A stretch of 7,818 nucleotides of DNA from JBEKZQ01 sp049509675 (lineage in GTDB: Bacteria; Planctomycetota; Planctomycetia; Pirellulales; Thermoguttaceae). The stretch's first letter is position 1; each line of letters opens with the position of its first letter. Made by a program: the position numbers and the translations under genes. The stretch lies in contig JBEKZQ010000326.1 in assembly GCA_049509675.1 (NCBI GenBank), positions 1-7,818 of the forward strand. The letters are read 5' to 3'. Shown here one piece after another: positions 1 through 6,364 of this stretch. The notes beneath the pieces were generated by a model. It saw nothing but the letters and a program-made list of their open reading frames with translations, did no database searches and had not been told where the DNA came from.

Positions 1-189
1 CTTTCCGTGCGTTTGGAACCGCTGGGACGCTTGCGGCCCGAGCGCGGGCCGCGGGGCAGCCGGCGGCACGGCCGCGGGCTCGGGAGAGGGCGGTAGCCGG
101 CCGGCAGCAATCTCCGCGGCGGCACGGCCGAGGGCGCTTTCATCTTGTGCGGGAAGGCGGGAGGGTGGGACGCTTTTTCTGTCCATCAT
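1..189 (-). CDS. N-terminal part of an unknown protein, cut by the left edge
   Basis: An open frame starts at ATG 189 and runs off the left end without a stop, giving 63 residues that begin MMDRKSVPPS. A second ATG at 186 directly follows the first. An AAGGA-like ribosome binding site lies about 11 bases upstream of the first ATG. The visible part has a short charged start, an alanine-rich stretch (about residues 19-30, GRAAAEIAAG) and then a proline/alanine-rich segment (about 31-52), which looks like a disordered leader before a domain that lies outside the window. It follows the primase-helicase gene on the same strand, separated by 133 bases that hold a hairpin and repeats. An integrase or mobilisation gene would be common at this place in an element, but nothing visible identifies one. 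Confidence 0.6.
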   Translation of the reverse strand, partial: MMDRKSVPPSRLPAQDESALGRAAAEIAAGRLPPSPEPAAVPPAAPRPALGPQASQRFQTHGK

Positions 190-222
190 GCTGGAGTGGT
201 TCCTTACTCTGACCACCCTGTA

Positions 223-253
223 CGGACACCCCTTATAAATAAGGGGGTGTCCG
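223..253. repeat. Long inverted repeat (hairpin) between two genes
   Basis: The left arm CGGACACCCCTTAT (223-236) pairs with ATAAGGGGGTGTCCG (239-253). All 14 bases pair, with one extra G bulged in the right arm and a two-base AA centre. No T-run follows on either strand, so it is not a typical intrinsic terminator, although it lies after the primase-helicase stop codon. Its arms carry the same TGTCCG motif that is repeated nearby. A protein-binding or origin element is as likely as transcription termination. Confidence 0.7.
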
Positions 254-316
254 CATAGGGTAGTGCAGCCTGTGAGTACACTTGTCCGTCAAGGTCTGTC
301 CGTAGTGTCCGCATAG
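247..316. repeat. Cluster of TGTCCG direct repeats
   Basis: The 12-mer GTGTCCGCATAG occurs exactly twice, at 247-258 and 305-316. Its core TGTCCG also occurs at 283-288 and 297-302, and in inverted form (CGGACA) at 223-228. That makes five copies in under 100 bases, far above chance for a hexamer. The cluster sits 7 bases beyond the stop codon of the primase-helicase gene and before the start of the next gene. Clusters of this kind act as iterons or operators in many plasmids and integrative elements. The role here is inferred. Confidence 0.55.
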
Positions 317-322
317 CTACCT

Positions 323-2341
323 TTAGGTGGATTCCGAATCCCGCAGCCGATAGCCCACGTAGGGCGTCTTGCGGTTCGGCTTGATGATGTCGATTTCCAC
401 CAAAATTCCATCATCAAGCAAGCTGGCCCATGCTGGGTTGAAAATTTCGGGCCGCAAGCCCGTCCTGTCTCGGATGATGGTTTTGGACTCGCCCTCTGGA
501 AATTTGACGGCAGTATTGCAAATCCGCTTGCGGTTCGATTCGAGTTTTTCCGCTTGCTTCTCTTCCCGCTCTTTTTCCCGCTGTCCCTGTTGCTCTTTGC
601 GGGCCTCGTCGCCGCGGGCCACGGCCACTCGCCATTCTCGATCTTCGCCCTGGTGAAACTCGCCTTCATCAAGGTCGATGGCAAACGTGCCGGAGTGCCC
701 CGCTCTGCCGCCGATCACGCCCCAGAGAGCATGGCGCCCGGTGCCAGGCTCATAGCGTTGCCGCCGGTTGACGATAAGCCATTGGGCGGCGAATTCGGAG
801 AAGCCGGCAAAGGCAAGGTTATCCAGTTCCAAGGGCTCACCCGCAGCAACGTGTTTCGGAGTGTGGCACAGCAGAACAAGGGTTGCTCCAACCGATTCAA
901 GGGCGTTGCCGATCGAATCAAGAACCTCCCCCATGGCAAATTGGTTGCTCACCTTGTCACCTGGGATGCACCTATAGGCACAGTCGAGGATGACCACTTC
1001 CGCTTTCTGGTCGATGATGTAGTCGCCAAGAACATCCTGGTGGACCACGTTCCCAAATTTCGGGAGGCGCACACCGGTTAACAGGTTTTCAAGCTGCTCT
1101 TCGGTAGCTTGTCGCGCGTGACTGATTCGCCGGATGTTCTCTTGGAAAACCGGCCACCCTGACTCGCCAGAAATCAAGATAGTGCGTACGGGCCGGGCAA
1201 CGTCGAAATGGTCAAGAAACCTACCGCCCATCGCAAGCGATACCGCAAGGTCGGTTGCAATGAGGCTCTTGCAGCACTTGAGCGGGCCGCCCAAAATGTG
1301 GTGCTGGCCCTTGGCGAGAACATGGGGAATCAGGAACTCGACGGAGCAATCTTTCCGCAGCAATTCGGCCGCGGTGATGATACCGAAGTCGATCCGGTCT
1401 TCCGGCTCCCTGTCCTGCCCGGCCGGCATTGCCTGCCGAATTGCCTGGTGAACGGCATCGGCGCCGTACTCGGCAAACACGTCCCGCACGTCCAGCGCGA
1501 TTGTCTCGTCATGCGCGCCGAGTTTGGTGGGCAGGTGGGCTACCTTGACCGAACGGGCCACACCCTGGAGATTCTGAACCGATTTGGCAGCCCCTTGTTT
1601 CCCGCCGACATCGGAATGGGCCACAACCACAACATCAACATCCTGGAACAGAGGGGCGAATTTCTCGTTCAGGTGATTGCCCGGCAGGCCGGCCGCAAGA
1701 TAGCCGAGTCCCACGAGTGCGCCGGGGTCTTTCGGCCCCTCACCGATAAGCCACGTCTCGCCGGCCGCCGGGAATCGACCGGGCAGGAAAAGCCCCACGT
1801 GCTTACCCTTCGCGTACATTCCCTTGCCGTTTTTCGGCGTTATGTGAATCGTGGAGCATACCTGCCGATCTGGGCCGTACATGGGGACGACCACGCCGCC
1901 CTTGTGCGGCCGCGCGCCAAACTGCCGCCACGCATCCGGTGGAACCCGCTTCAATCTGCACACTTCCAAGAACGCCGCTTCATCGGCCGCAGATGGGGCC
2001 GCCTTGCCGTCGTCTGTGACGGCGGGAGGGGTGGACGCATGGCCGTTGCCGTTGCTGCCGGCCGCCAGGTCCTGGAAGAGCCCGACGTCGACCATCAGCC
2101 GCTTCGCCGCTTCGTGGTCACCCAGAACCACCTTGCAAAGATCCCACGCGGAGAGGGCCTTTTGACACGCATAGCAAAAGAAAACGCCCGTGTCTTGGTG
2201 AACCCGGGCCGCGTCCGACGACTGGCAGGAAACGCAAGGCGTCTTCAGATCGTGCCCCTCGCTGCCGAGGATCGTCATGTTCAGCCGCTCGGCCAGAATG
2301 CGGCCGGCTCCTGGACGGGCGGCGCTCGCGATGCTATTCAT
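323..2341 (-). CDS. Primase-helicase-like protein: zinc finger, TOPRIM-like, RecA/AAA ATPase, winged helix
   Basis: A 672-residue replication protein, probably acting at an element's origin. A CHC2-like zinc ribbon is visible at C36-x2-C39 and C56-x2-C59. A TOPRIM-like region follows, with GEGPKD at about 200-205 and VVVVAHSD at 237-244. Next is a RepA/KaiC-like ATPase with a Walker A-like GGPLKCCKS (351-359), an acidic strand LISGES (389-394, E393), Walker B VVILD (449-453) and the sensor-like LLCHTPKH (490-497). A charged, probably helical stretch (578-605) leads to a likely winged-helix end (about 606-668). Two motifs are unusual: the usual second glycine of Walker A is Cys357, and the first Asp of the TOPRIM DxD is His242. 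The ATG at 2341 is chosen because AAGGAGG (2351-2357) lies 9 bases upstream. It is the last gene of a tight operon behind an HTH gene. Family membership is clear; priming activity is uncertain. Confidence 0.85.
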   Translation of the reverse strand: MNSIASAARPGAGRILAERLNMTILGSEGHDLKTPCVSCQSSDAARVHQDTGVFFCYACQKALSAWDLCKVVLGDHEAAKRLMVDVGLFQDLAAGSNGNGHASTPPAVTDDGKAAPSAADEAAFLEVCRLKRVPPDAWRQFGARPHKGGVVVPMYGPDRQVCSTIHITPKNGKGMYAKGKHVGLFLPGRFPAAGETWLIGEGPKDPGALVGLGYLAAGLPGNHLNEKFAPLFQDVDVVVVAHSDVGGKQGAAKSVQNLQGVARSVKVAHLPTKLGAHDETIALDVRDVFAEYGADAVHQAIRQAMPAGQDREPEDRIDFGIITAAELLRKDCSVEFLIPHVLAKGQHHILGGPLKCCKSLIATDLAVSLAMGGRFLDHFDVARPVRTILISGESGWPVFQENIRRISHARQATEEQLENLLTGVRLPKFGNVVHQDVLGDYIIDQKAEVVILDCAYRCIPGDKVSNQFAMGEVLDSIGNALESVGATLVLLCHTPKHVAAGEPLELDNLAFAGFSEFAAQWLIVNRRQRYEPGTGRHALWGVIGGRAGHSGTFAIDLDEGEFHQGEDREWRVAVARGDEARKEQQGQREKEREEKQAEKLESNRKRICNTAVKFPEGESKTIIRDRTGLRPEIFNPAWASLLDDGILVEIDIIKPNRKTPYVGYRLRDSEST

Positions 2342-2405
2342 CGACCGGGCCCTCCTTCGCCGCGTGGCCGGCGGCGGCAGCTTTGATTTGGTCGACGTCG
2401 CTCAC
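2334..2405 (-). CDS. Possible 23-residue microprotein linking two operon genes
   Basis: A GTG at 2405 shares the bases GTGA with the TGA stop of the preceding 71-residue gene. The frame then stays open for 23 residues (SDVDQIKAAA, then GHAAKEGPVDE) to a TAG at 2334. That stop lies just inside the start of the primase-helicase gene, so the small ORF overlaps it by 8 bases. The ribosome binding site of the primase-helicase gene lies within this ORF. Translating it would deliver ribosomes to the next start codon, so it could be a translational coupling device rather than a functional peptide. The predicted peptide is alanine-rich, charged and probably helical. It could also be chance, as it is very short. 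Confidence 0.4.
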   Translation of the reverse strand: MSDVDQIKAAAAGHAAKEGPVDE

Positions 2406-2617
2406 GTGTGCGGCTCCTCTCTGACGTTCTGGATTGCCTCGCTCAGCGTCGCGCCGGTGCCGACCAGCAGGCGGCCGGCGCTGCGGTCGTAGATGCTCAC
2501 CCGATGCCGGCCGTCCGGCAGTGGCGCGTACTGGGCAGCCTGCCCCAGCGCGGCGCGGACTTCGGCGCCGGCCCGGATGGCAGCGACGCGGGTGGCGATG
2601 TCGGCACTCTCAGGCAT
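2402..2617 (-). CDS. Small unknown protein, 71 residues, with HicB-like pattern
   Basis: The frame from ATG 2617 encodes 71 residues: an N-terminal helix (about 4-28, rich in Ala/Arg), then a segment YAPLPDGRHRVSIYDR (30-45), and GTGATLSEAIQNVRE (53-67). A strand-strand-helix layout ending in G-x-TLxEAI-N resembles the HicB/UPF0150 fold by eye, but no HicA-type toxin gene lies next to it, so I do not name it HicB. The ATG is chosen because a GGAGG (2626-2630) lies 8 bases upstream. The frame is open further, to a GTG at 2737 that shares GTGA with the stop of the HTH gene; that start would add 40 residues of low-complexity look and fill the gap. It lies between the HTH gene and the primase-helicase gene, so a role in control of replication or excision is plausible but unproven. 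Confidence 0.65.
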   Translation of the reverse strand: MPESADIATRVAAIRAGAEVRAALGQAAQYAPLPDGRHRVSIYDRSAGRLLVGTGATLSEAIQNVREEPHT

Positions 2618-2733
2618 CGGCCGGCCCTCCGTCTGTTTACCCCAACCGAAACGGCTTCCAACTTTGGCAAGCGGTGGAACTCCGTCCGAACTGACGGAAC
2701 CGAGGGACCGCGAGGCAGGACCGGGAGGGCGTT

Positions 2734-2949
2734 TCACGGATTGGCCCCCGCCACTTGTGGAAGCCAGCCGCGCTCGCGGAGCTTGTCGAAGATCGTTGAC
2801 AACGTTTCGCGCGGGATTGCTCGCTTGCCGGCGAATCGCGGAGGCTCGGGCAGAGTACCATCCTCAAAGAGCCGGCGGACTCGCCATGTCTCGGTTCTTG
2901 GAAGTCCAGCCAGTTCCGCAACTTCCCGCGTGCTGAAGAATTGTGGCAT
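2734..2949 (-). CDS. Excisionase/MerR-type helix-turn-helix DNA-binding protein, 71 residues
   Basis: A small DNA-binding protein that begins MPQFFSTREVAELAGL. Residues about 5-25 form the helix-turn-helix (STREVAELAGLPRTETWRVR), followed by a wing-like segment LFEDGTLPEPPRF (28-40), a basic GKRAIPRE (41-48) and a last helix (about 49-60). This layout is that of HTH_17/excisionase and MerR-type domains, and the length is normal for an excisionase-like protein. The ATG at 2949 is preferred over upstream starts (to 3057) because AGAGG lies 10 bases before it and the domain begins right after it. It heads the operon with the primase-helicase gene, and a repeat cluster (3102-3142) lies about 150 bases upstream of the start. 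It may bind that cluster and regulate its own operon, or direct element excision. No integrase partner is visible in the window. Confidence 0.8.
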   Translation of the reverse strand: MPQFFSTREVAELAGLPRTETWRVRRLFEDGTLPEPPRFAGKRAIPRETLSTIFDKLRERGWLPQVAGANP

Positions 2950-2993
2950 TGCCCGTTTTCCTCTCGGGAAGTTCCTTGTGTGTGACTTTCCGA

Positions 2994-3021
2994 ATTGTCC
3001 ACGGGGTGCGTATCCCGTCAA
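2994..3021 (-). promoter_or_regulatory. Candidate sigma-70-type promoter of the HTH/primase operon
   Basis: On the minus strand TTGACG (3021-3016) and GACAAT (2999-2994) are separated by 16 bases. This predicts a start of transcription near 2988 and a leader of about 40 bases before the ATG at 2949. Within this stretch is the imperfect inverted repeat ACGGGGTGCGTATCCCGT (3001-3018), which a repressor could use to block polymerase. The -10 box matches the consensus at four of six positions only. Confidence 0.35.
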
Positions 3022-3101
3022 AATGGACTGACGACGGCCAGAGAATTTTCCCGGCAAGATTGCCTACCATCTTGCGGAAAAACAGGGCTGAAAGAATTTG
3101 C

Positions 3102-3142
3102 CCGGAAAACGGTTTTCCGGTTTTCCGGCATGGGTTTTCCGG
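3102..3142. repeat. Cluster of GTTTTCCGG repeats upstream of the replication operon
   Basis: The 9-mer GTTTTCCGG occurs exactly at 3112-3120, 3120-3128 and 3134-3142, and inverted (CCGGAAAAC) at 3102-3110. The inverted copy and the first direct copy form a perfect 19-base palindrome centred on 3111. A weaker relative, ATTTTCCCGG, is at 3045-3054. The cluster fills the spacer between the 276-residue gene and the HTH gene. Its place upstream of a promoter-like sequence suggests operator or iteron sites. The palindrome could also end transcription of the preceding gene, but no T-run follows it. Confidence 0.6.
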
Positions 3143-3149
3143 GCTGTCG

Positions 3150-3980
3150 CTACTCGTGAGTTTTGGACTTAACGAGCTTGGCCCGATAGCGGCGGGCCTC
3201 TTCTAGGGCTTTCGTTGTCGCCCGTTTTCGTTTGCCCTGCGAGATCGGCGCGGCATACTTCTTGTTGTACGCTTGCACCACGGCTTTGTCGGTCGTCTTT
3301 GGGTTCTCCAGGCGCATCGTGGCGTCCAGGGCAAGAAGATCATCCCATTTCCGCGGCGCGCCGCCCTTGCCAGCCGTGTCGCCGCGTTGCCCCGTTGTGG
3401 CGGCCAGTTCCTTCAACACCGTCTCGACCGCTGGCGGGATCGCCGCAGAAGACCGCCCCTCCTTGGATGTGCGGGCAACACGCGCCGCCCTCCTGGCGGC
3501 TTCATCTTGGATTTGAACAATCAAGCGACGGCATCTTGTGCATTGGACCCTTCGCCCAATTCGGTGGAGACAGGCCGACACCTCGACCCAAGCAGTTGTG
3601 ACCCAACCTGGTTCAGGCGCGTAGATCATAAACTCATCTACTGGCCAAGCGAACTTGCCGTCGTCATTATTGAGCTTGACCAGAATGGCCTGGGCGACAG
3701 CCTGATGCACCTGTATCGCAAATAACCTCCCCATTTCGTGGTAGCTGGCAGCATGTACCCCGACGATTGCCTTGGGCGCGGTCCGGTAAAGGCCGCGAAA
3801 CTCCCCCACCCGTCTGCGTAACGATTTCGTTTTCCCGATCGCCCGCCCCAGTTTGCCAAGTGTTTCCGCGAGGGCCGCAGCGCAATCGGATCTCTTGAAA
3901 ACCGGCCACGCGAATCGGCATAGCTGATCCGCTACTGAAACCGCCCGACAGATAGCACGGGTCGGAGAAGACTCGCTCAC
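3150..3980 (-). CDS. Unknown protein, 276 residues, with basic C-terminal region
   Basis: I do not recognise this protein. From GTG 3980 it encodes 276 residues. The N-terminal two thirds is a mixed region with a C-x2-C pair, VQCTRCRR (about 145-152), and two WP-containing segments (RFAWPVFK near 22-29 and KFAWPVDEF near 109-117). A basic, Ala-rich linker follows (about 158-180). The C-terminal part (about 209-276) is strongly basic: RKWDDLLALD, then a helix-turn-helix-like DKAVVQAYNKKY, then RATTKALEEARRYRAKL, which suggests nucleic-acid binding. One C-x2-C pair alone is not enough to claim a zinc site. The start is chosen because GGAAGG (3988-3993) lies 7 bases upstream; the alternative GTG at 4043 would add 21 residues and has no clear ribosome binding site. 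There are 202 bases between it and the TPR gene, including a perfect TATAAT, so it may have its own promoter. Confidence 0.65.
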   Translation of the reverse strand: MSESSPTRAICRAVSVADQLCRFAWPVFKRSDCAAALAETLGKLGRAIGKTKSLRRRVGEFRGLYRTAPKAIVGVHAASYHEMGRLFAIQVHQAVAQAILVKLNNDDGKFAWPVDEFMIYAPEPGWVTTAWVEVSACLHRIGRRVQCTRCRRLIVQIQDEAARRAARVARTSKEGRSSAAIPPAVETVLKELAATTGQRGDTAGKGGAPRKWDDLLALDATMRLENPKTTDKAVVQAYNKKYAAPISQGKRKRATTKALEEARRYRAKLVKSKTHE

Positions 3981-4107
3981 GATTTCGCCTTCCGAATTGG
4001 TCGGGCCGATCCCGGGCGCGAAGGTACGAAAGGCGAGAAGCACCGATCGCGCCAGGGACCGCTTGGCCGCAGCGCTGCAGGCGCCGCCGGCCGTCCCGAT
4101 GTTCGTG

Positions 4108-4127
4108 ATTATACCCCGTTCTGAACG
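4108..4127 (-). promoter_or_regulatory. Perfect TATAAT with an adjacent palindrome, upstream of the 276-residue gene
   Basis: A perfect -10 box TATAAT is at 4113-4108 on the minus strand, about 120 bases before the GTG at 3980. The palindrome CGTTC-T-GAACG (4117-4127) lies directly upstream, where a regulator could compete with polymerase. The only TTGACG nearby (4143-4138) is 24 bases away, too far for a normal -35 element, so the promoter is uncertain. Confidence 0.35.
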
Positions 4128-4182
4128 AGGGCGCAGCCGTCAACTCGATATCGAGGAAGGATCGCAACAGCAGAAGAAGCTG

Positions 4183-6108
4183 TCATTTTTTCCGCGGCGG
4201 AGGAAAGTGCTTTCTGAGAACAGCTTGGATTTCCTCCGGGTCCATCACGCCAGGAAACTCAATCACGCCAACGCCATCTACGTCAACTTCGATCGGAGCC
4301 GAAACCATCTGTTTCTTAACTGGCCGCGGTTGCTGGGCGACTGGCGGCTTCCAGTCCGGAGGCGGCGGGACGTCCTTGTCAGCAGGCGTCCGGACTTCAT
4401 ATCTGGGACGCGGCGAGGCCGATGCGGGATGTTGCCCCTTCGGCAACCTGGCCGAGGGGGCAGTTGTGGATTTCTGGACATCAGGAATGTCAGCCAATTC
4501 CTTTTCCCAATCCACACCAGCGCTGCCGGCCGGCGCGGTGGCTGGCGGTGTTGAGGAAAGCCAGGCGGGTATGGCTCCATCCGTCGCCACGCCCACGCCG
4601 CCGGTTGACTTCGACGTCTGGCCCGAGACCATCCCTTTTCTCCTGAGTCGCTTGGCTTCGTCGAAGTCCGTTTTCGCCTTTTCGGTATCGCCCTTCTTCT
4701 CGTAGGCATTGCCGCGGCTGCCATAGGCCCACGGGGCTTTTGGATCGAGCCGAATGGCTTCCGTGCAGTCTGCAATCGCCTTGTCGTAGTCGCCCGTGGC
4801 AATTGCCTTCTCCTGGTCGCCCTTAGAGCCATAGGCATCGGCGCGCTTGCAGTACGCGTCGTCGTATTTCGGATCGAGCCGGATGGCCTCCGTGTAGTCG
4901 GCGATGGCCTTGTCGTAGTCGTGCTTTCCGTAGTAGGCCATGCCCCGGCCGCAGTACGCGTCGTCGTATTTCGGATCGAGCCGGATGGCCTCCGTGTAGT
5001 CGGCAATGGCCTTGTCGTACTCACCCTTCGTATCGTAGGCCCAGCCCCGGTTGTGGTACGTCACAGCGTTCTTTGGGTCGAGCCGGATAGCTTCGGTATA
5101 GTCGGCAATGGCCTTGTCGTACTCACCCTTCATATGGTAGGCCACGCCACGGCCGCAGTACGCGTCGTCGTATTTCGGATCGAGCCGGATGGCCTCCGTG
5201 TAGTCGGCAATGGCCTTGTCGTAGTCGCGCTTGTTCAAGTTGGCGTAACCCCGGCTTGAGTAGGCCCCGGCGTCTTTCGGATTCAGGCGGATCACCTCAG
5301 TGTAGTCCGCGATGGCCTTGTCGTTGCTGCCATTCATCAAGTACGCATCGCCCCGGCGGCAGTAGGCCTTGGCATTCTTCGGATCGAGCCGGATGGCCTC
5401 AGTGTAGTCCGCGATGGCCTTGTCGTTGCTGCCATTCATCAAGTACGCATCGCCCCGGCGGCAGTAGGCCTTGGCATTCTTCGGATCGAGCCCGATGACC
5501 TCGGTGTAGTCCGCAATGGCCTTGTCCCAATCGTGCTTGCGTGCATAGGCATTACCCCGCCAGTTATACGCCTCTGCGTTTTTCGGCCTGAGCCGGATGG
5601 CATCCGTATAGTCCGCGATGGCCTTGTCGTATTCGTGCTTGTCCCAGTAGGCGAAGCCACGGTTGGAGTACGTCTCGTCGTCTTTCGGATCGAGCCGGAT
5701 AGCTTCCGTGTAGTCGGCAATCGCCTTGTCGTTGTCGCCCTTCTTCCAGTTCCAGTAGGCGAAGCCGCGCTTGCGGTACGCCTCAGCAAGTTTCGGATCG
5801 AGCCGGATGGCCTCCGTGTAGTCGGCAATCGCCTTGTCGTAGTCGGCCGTGGTCGTGTCGTTGAAGGGAGTGTCGCTCTTCCAGTAGTACGCATCGCCCC
5901 GGCGGCAGTAAGCCTCAGCAAGTTTTGGATCGAGCCGAATGGCTTCCGTGAAGTCGGCAATGGCCGAGTCCAACTTGCCTTTGACAAGAAGAGCGTTGCC
6001 CTTCTCAAAAGCCTCCTTGGCCGACTTGTAATCCGCAGCCATCGACGATTGGATGGCCAGCATAGCCGTCGCAAGCAGCACCGGCACACAACATCCGCGA
6101 ATTTTCAT
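4183..6108 (-). CDS. Secreted TPR-repeat protein, 641 residues, with proline-rich tail
   Basis: This is an exported scaffold protein, probably periplasmic. Residues 1-24 are a signal peptide (MKIRGCC, hydrophobic core, SMA|AD cleavage), although Cys6 and Cys7 sit too early for a lipobox. Thirteen TPR units follow (about 30-493), mostly 34 residues with the core DKAIADYTEAIRLDPK. Units 2 and 12 carry insertions of about 9-10 residues. A proline-rich linker (about 494-605; e.g. VPPPPDWKPP) leads to a conserved-looking end at about 606-641 with VIEFPGVMDPEEI. TPRs bind partner proteins; the partner is unknown. The ATG at 6108 is supported by CAGGAG 8 bases upstream. Units 6 and 7 come from a very recent duplication, since 96 bases repeat exactly at a 102-base offset. 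No enzyme motif is visible. It stands alone, with spacers on both sides. Confidence 0.9.
   Translation of the reverse strand: MKIRGCCVPVLLATAMLAIQSSMAADYKSAKEAFEKGNALLVKGKLDSAIADFTEAIRLDPKLAEAYCRRGDAYYWKSDTPFNDTTTADYDKAIADYTEAIRLDPKLAEAYRKRGFAYWNWKKGDNDKAIADYTEAIRLDPKDDETYSNRGFAYWDKHEYDKAIADYTDAIRLRPKNAEAYNWRGNAYARKHDWDKAIADYTEVIGLDPKNAKAYCRRGDAYLMNGSNDKAIADYTEAIRLDPKNAKAYCRRGDAYLMNGSNDKAIADYTEVIRLNPKDAGAYSSRGYANLNKRDYDKAIADYTEAIRLDPKYDDAYCGRGVAYHMKGEYDKAIADYTEAIRLDPKNAVTYHNRGWAYDTKGEYDKAIADYTEAIRLDPKYDDAYCGRGMAYYGKHDYDKAIADYTEAIRLDPKYDDAYCKRADAYGSKGDQEKAIATGDYDKAIADCTEAIRLDPKAPWAYGSRGNAYEKKGDTEKAKTDFDEAKRLRRKGMVSGQTSKSTGGVGVATDGAIPAWLSSTPPATAPAGSAGVDWEKELADIPDVQKSTTAPSARLPKGQHPASASPRPRYEVRTPADKDVPPPPDWKPPVAQQPRPVKKQMVSAPIEVDVDGVGVIEFPGVMDPEEIQAVLRKHFPPPRKK
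5295..5492. repeat. Exact 96-base tandem repeat within the TPR gene
   Basis: Bases 5295-5390 are identical to 5397-5492, at an offset of 102 bases, which is one 34-residue TPR unit. The other units differ from each other by many synonymous changes, so this pair arose recently by slippage or unequal crossing over, or is being kept alike by gene conversion. In protein terms it covers about residues 206-238 and 240-272. Confidence 0.9.
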
Positions 6109-6246
6109 TACGAGTCTCCTGCAAACCAGACCAGATAGGTTTCGACCGACAACGATGAATCATTAGCATTCCCGACGAAAAACGGCGTCGAACCGCTGCC
6201 GCTCTCCGAGCCCCTGCGAAAGGGCAGTGTAGAACAGCATGGCCGA

Positions 6247-6354
6247 CGCCCCTTTCGGGGCGCGGTCCAGGCTGCTTCTATACTTCAAGAACCGTGCGGT
6301 TCAGGTTGGTCGTTTGTCGGAAAGCAGAAACTTGACGCGCACGCGTCGATCAAG
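6247..6354. other. Spacer upstream of the TPR gene with several short hairpins
   Basis: The spacer between the 83-residue ORF and the TPR gene (6109-6401) holds no gene I can support. It contains three inverted repeats: CGCCCC-TTTC-GGGGCG (6247-6262), GAACCG-TG-CGGTTC (6289-6302) and CTTGACGCG-CA-CGCGTC-GAT-CAAG (6331-6354). The first has a four-base loop; the other two have two-base centres and may be protein-binding palindromes rather than RNA hairpins. I found no convincing promoter for the TPR gene here. Confidence 0.45.
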
Positions 6355-6364
6355 TTGTATTCAT

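Noticed and set aside
1208..2386. Long plus-strand frame of 392 codons opposite the primase-helicase gene
   Set aside because: It is the antisense shadow of a gene with clear zinc-finger, Walker and winged-helix motifs and a strong ribosome binding site; its own translation shows no family pattern.
3102..3120. Intrinsic terminator after the 276-residue gene
   Set aside because: The palindrome leaves only a 1-3 base loop and no T-run follows; extra direct copies of the arm point to protein binding.
4117..4127. LexA-type SOS box
   Set aside because: CGTTC-T-GAACG has the half-sites in the opposite order and spacing from the GAAC-N4-GTTC box, so it is only noted as a palindrome.
4720..6080. 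CRISPR array or minisatellite suggested by regular repeats about 102 bases apart
   Set aside because: The period is exactly 34 codons and the frame encodes TPR units, so these are coding repeats.
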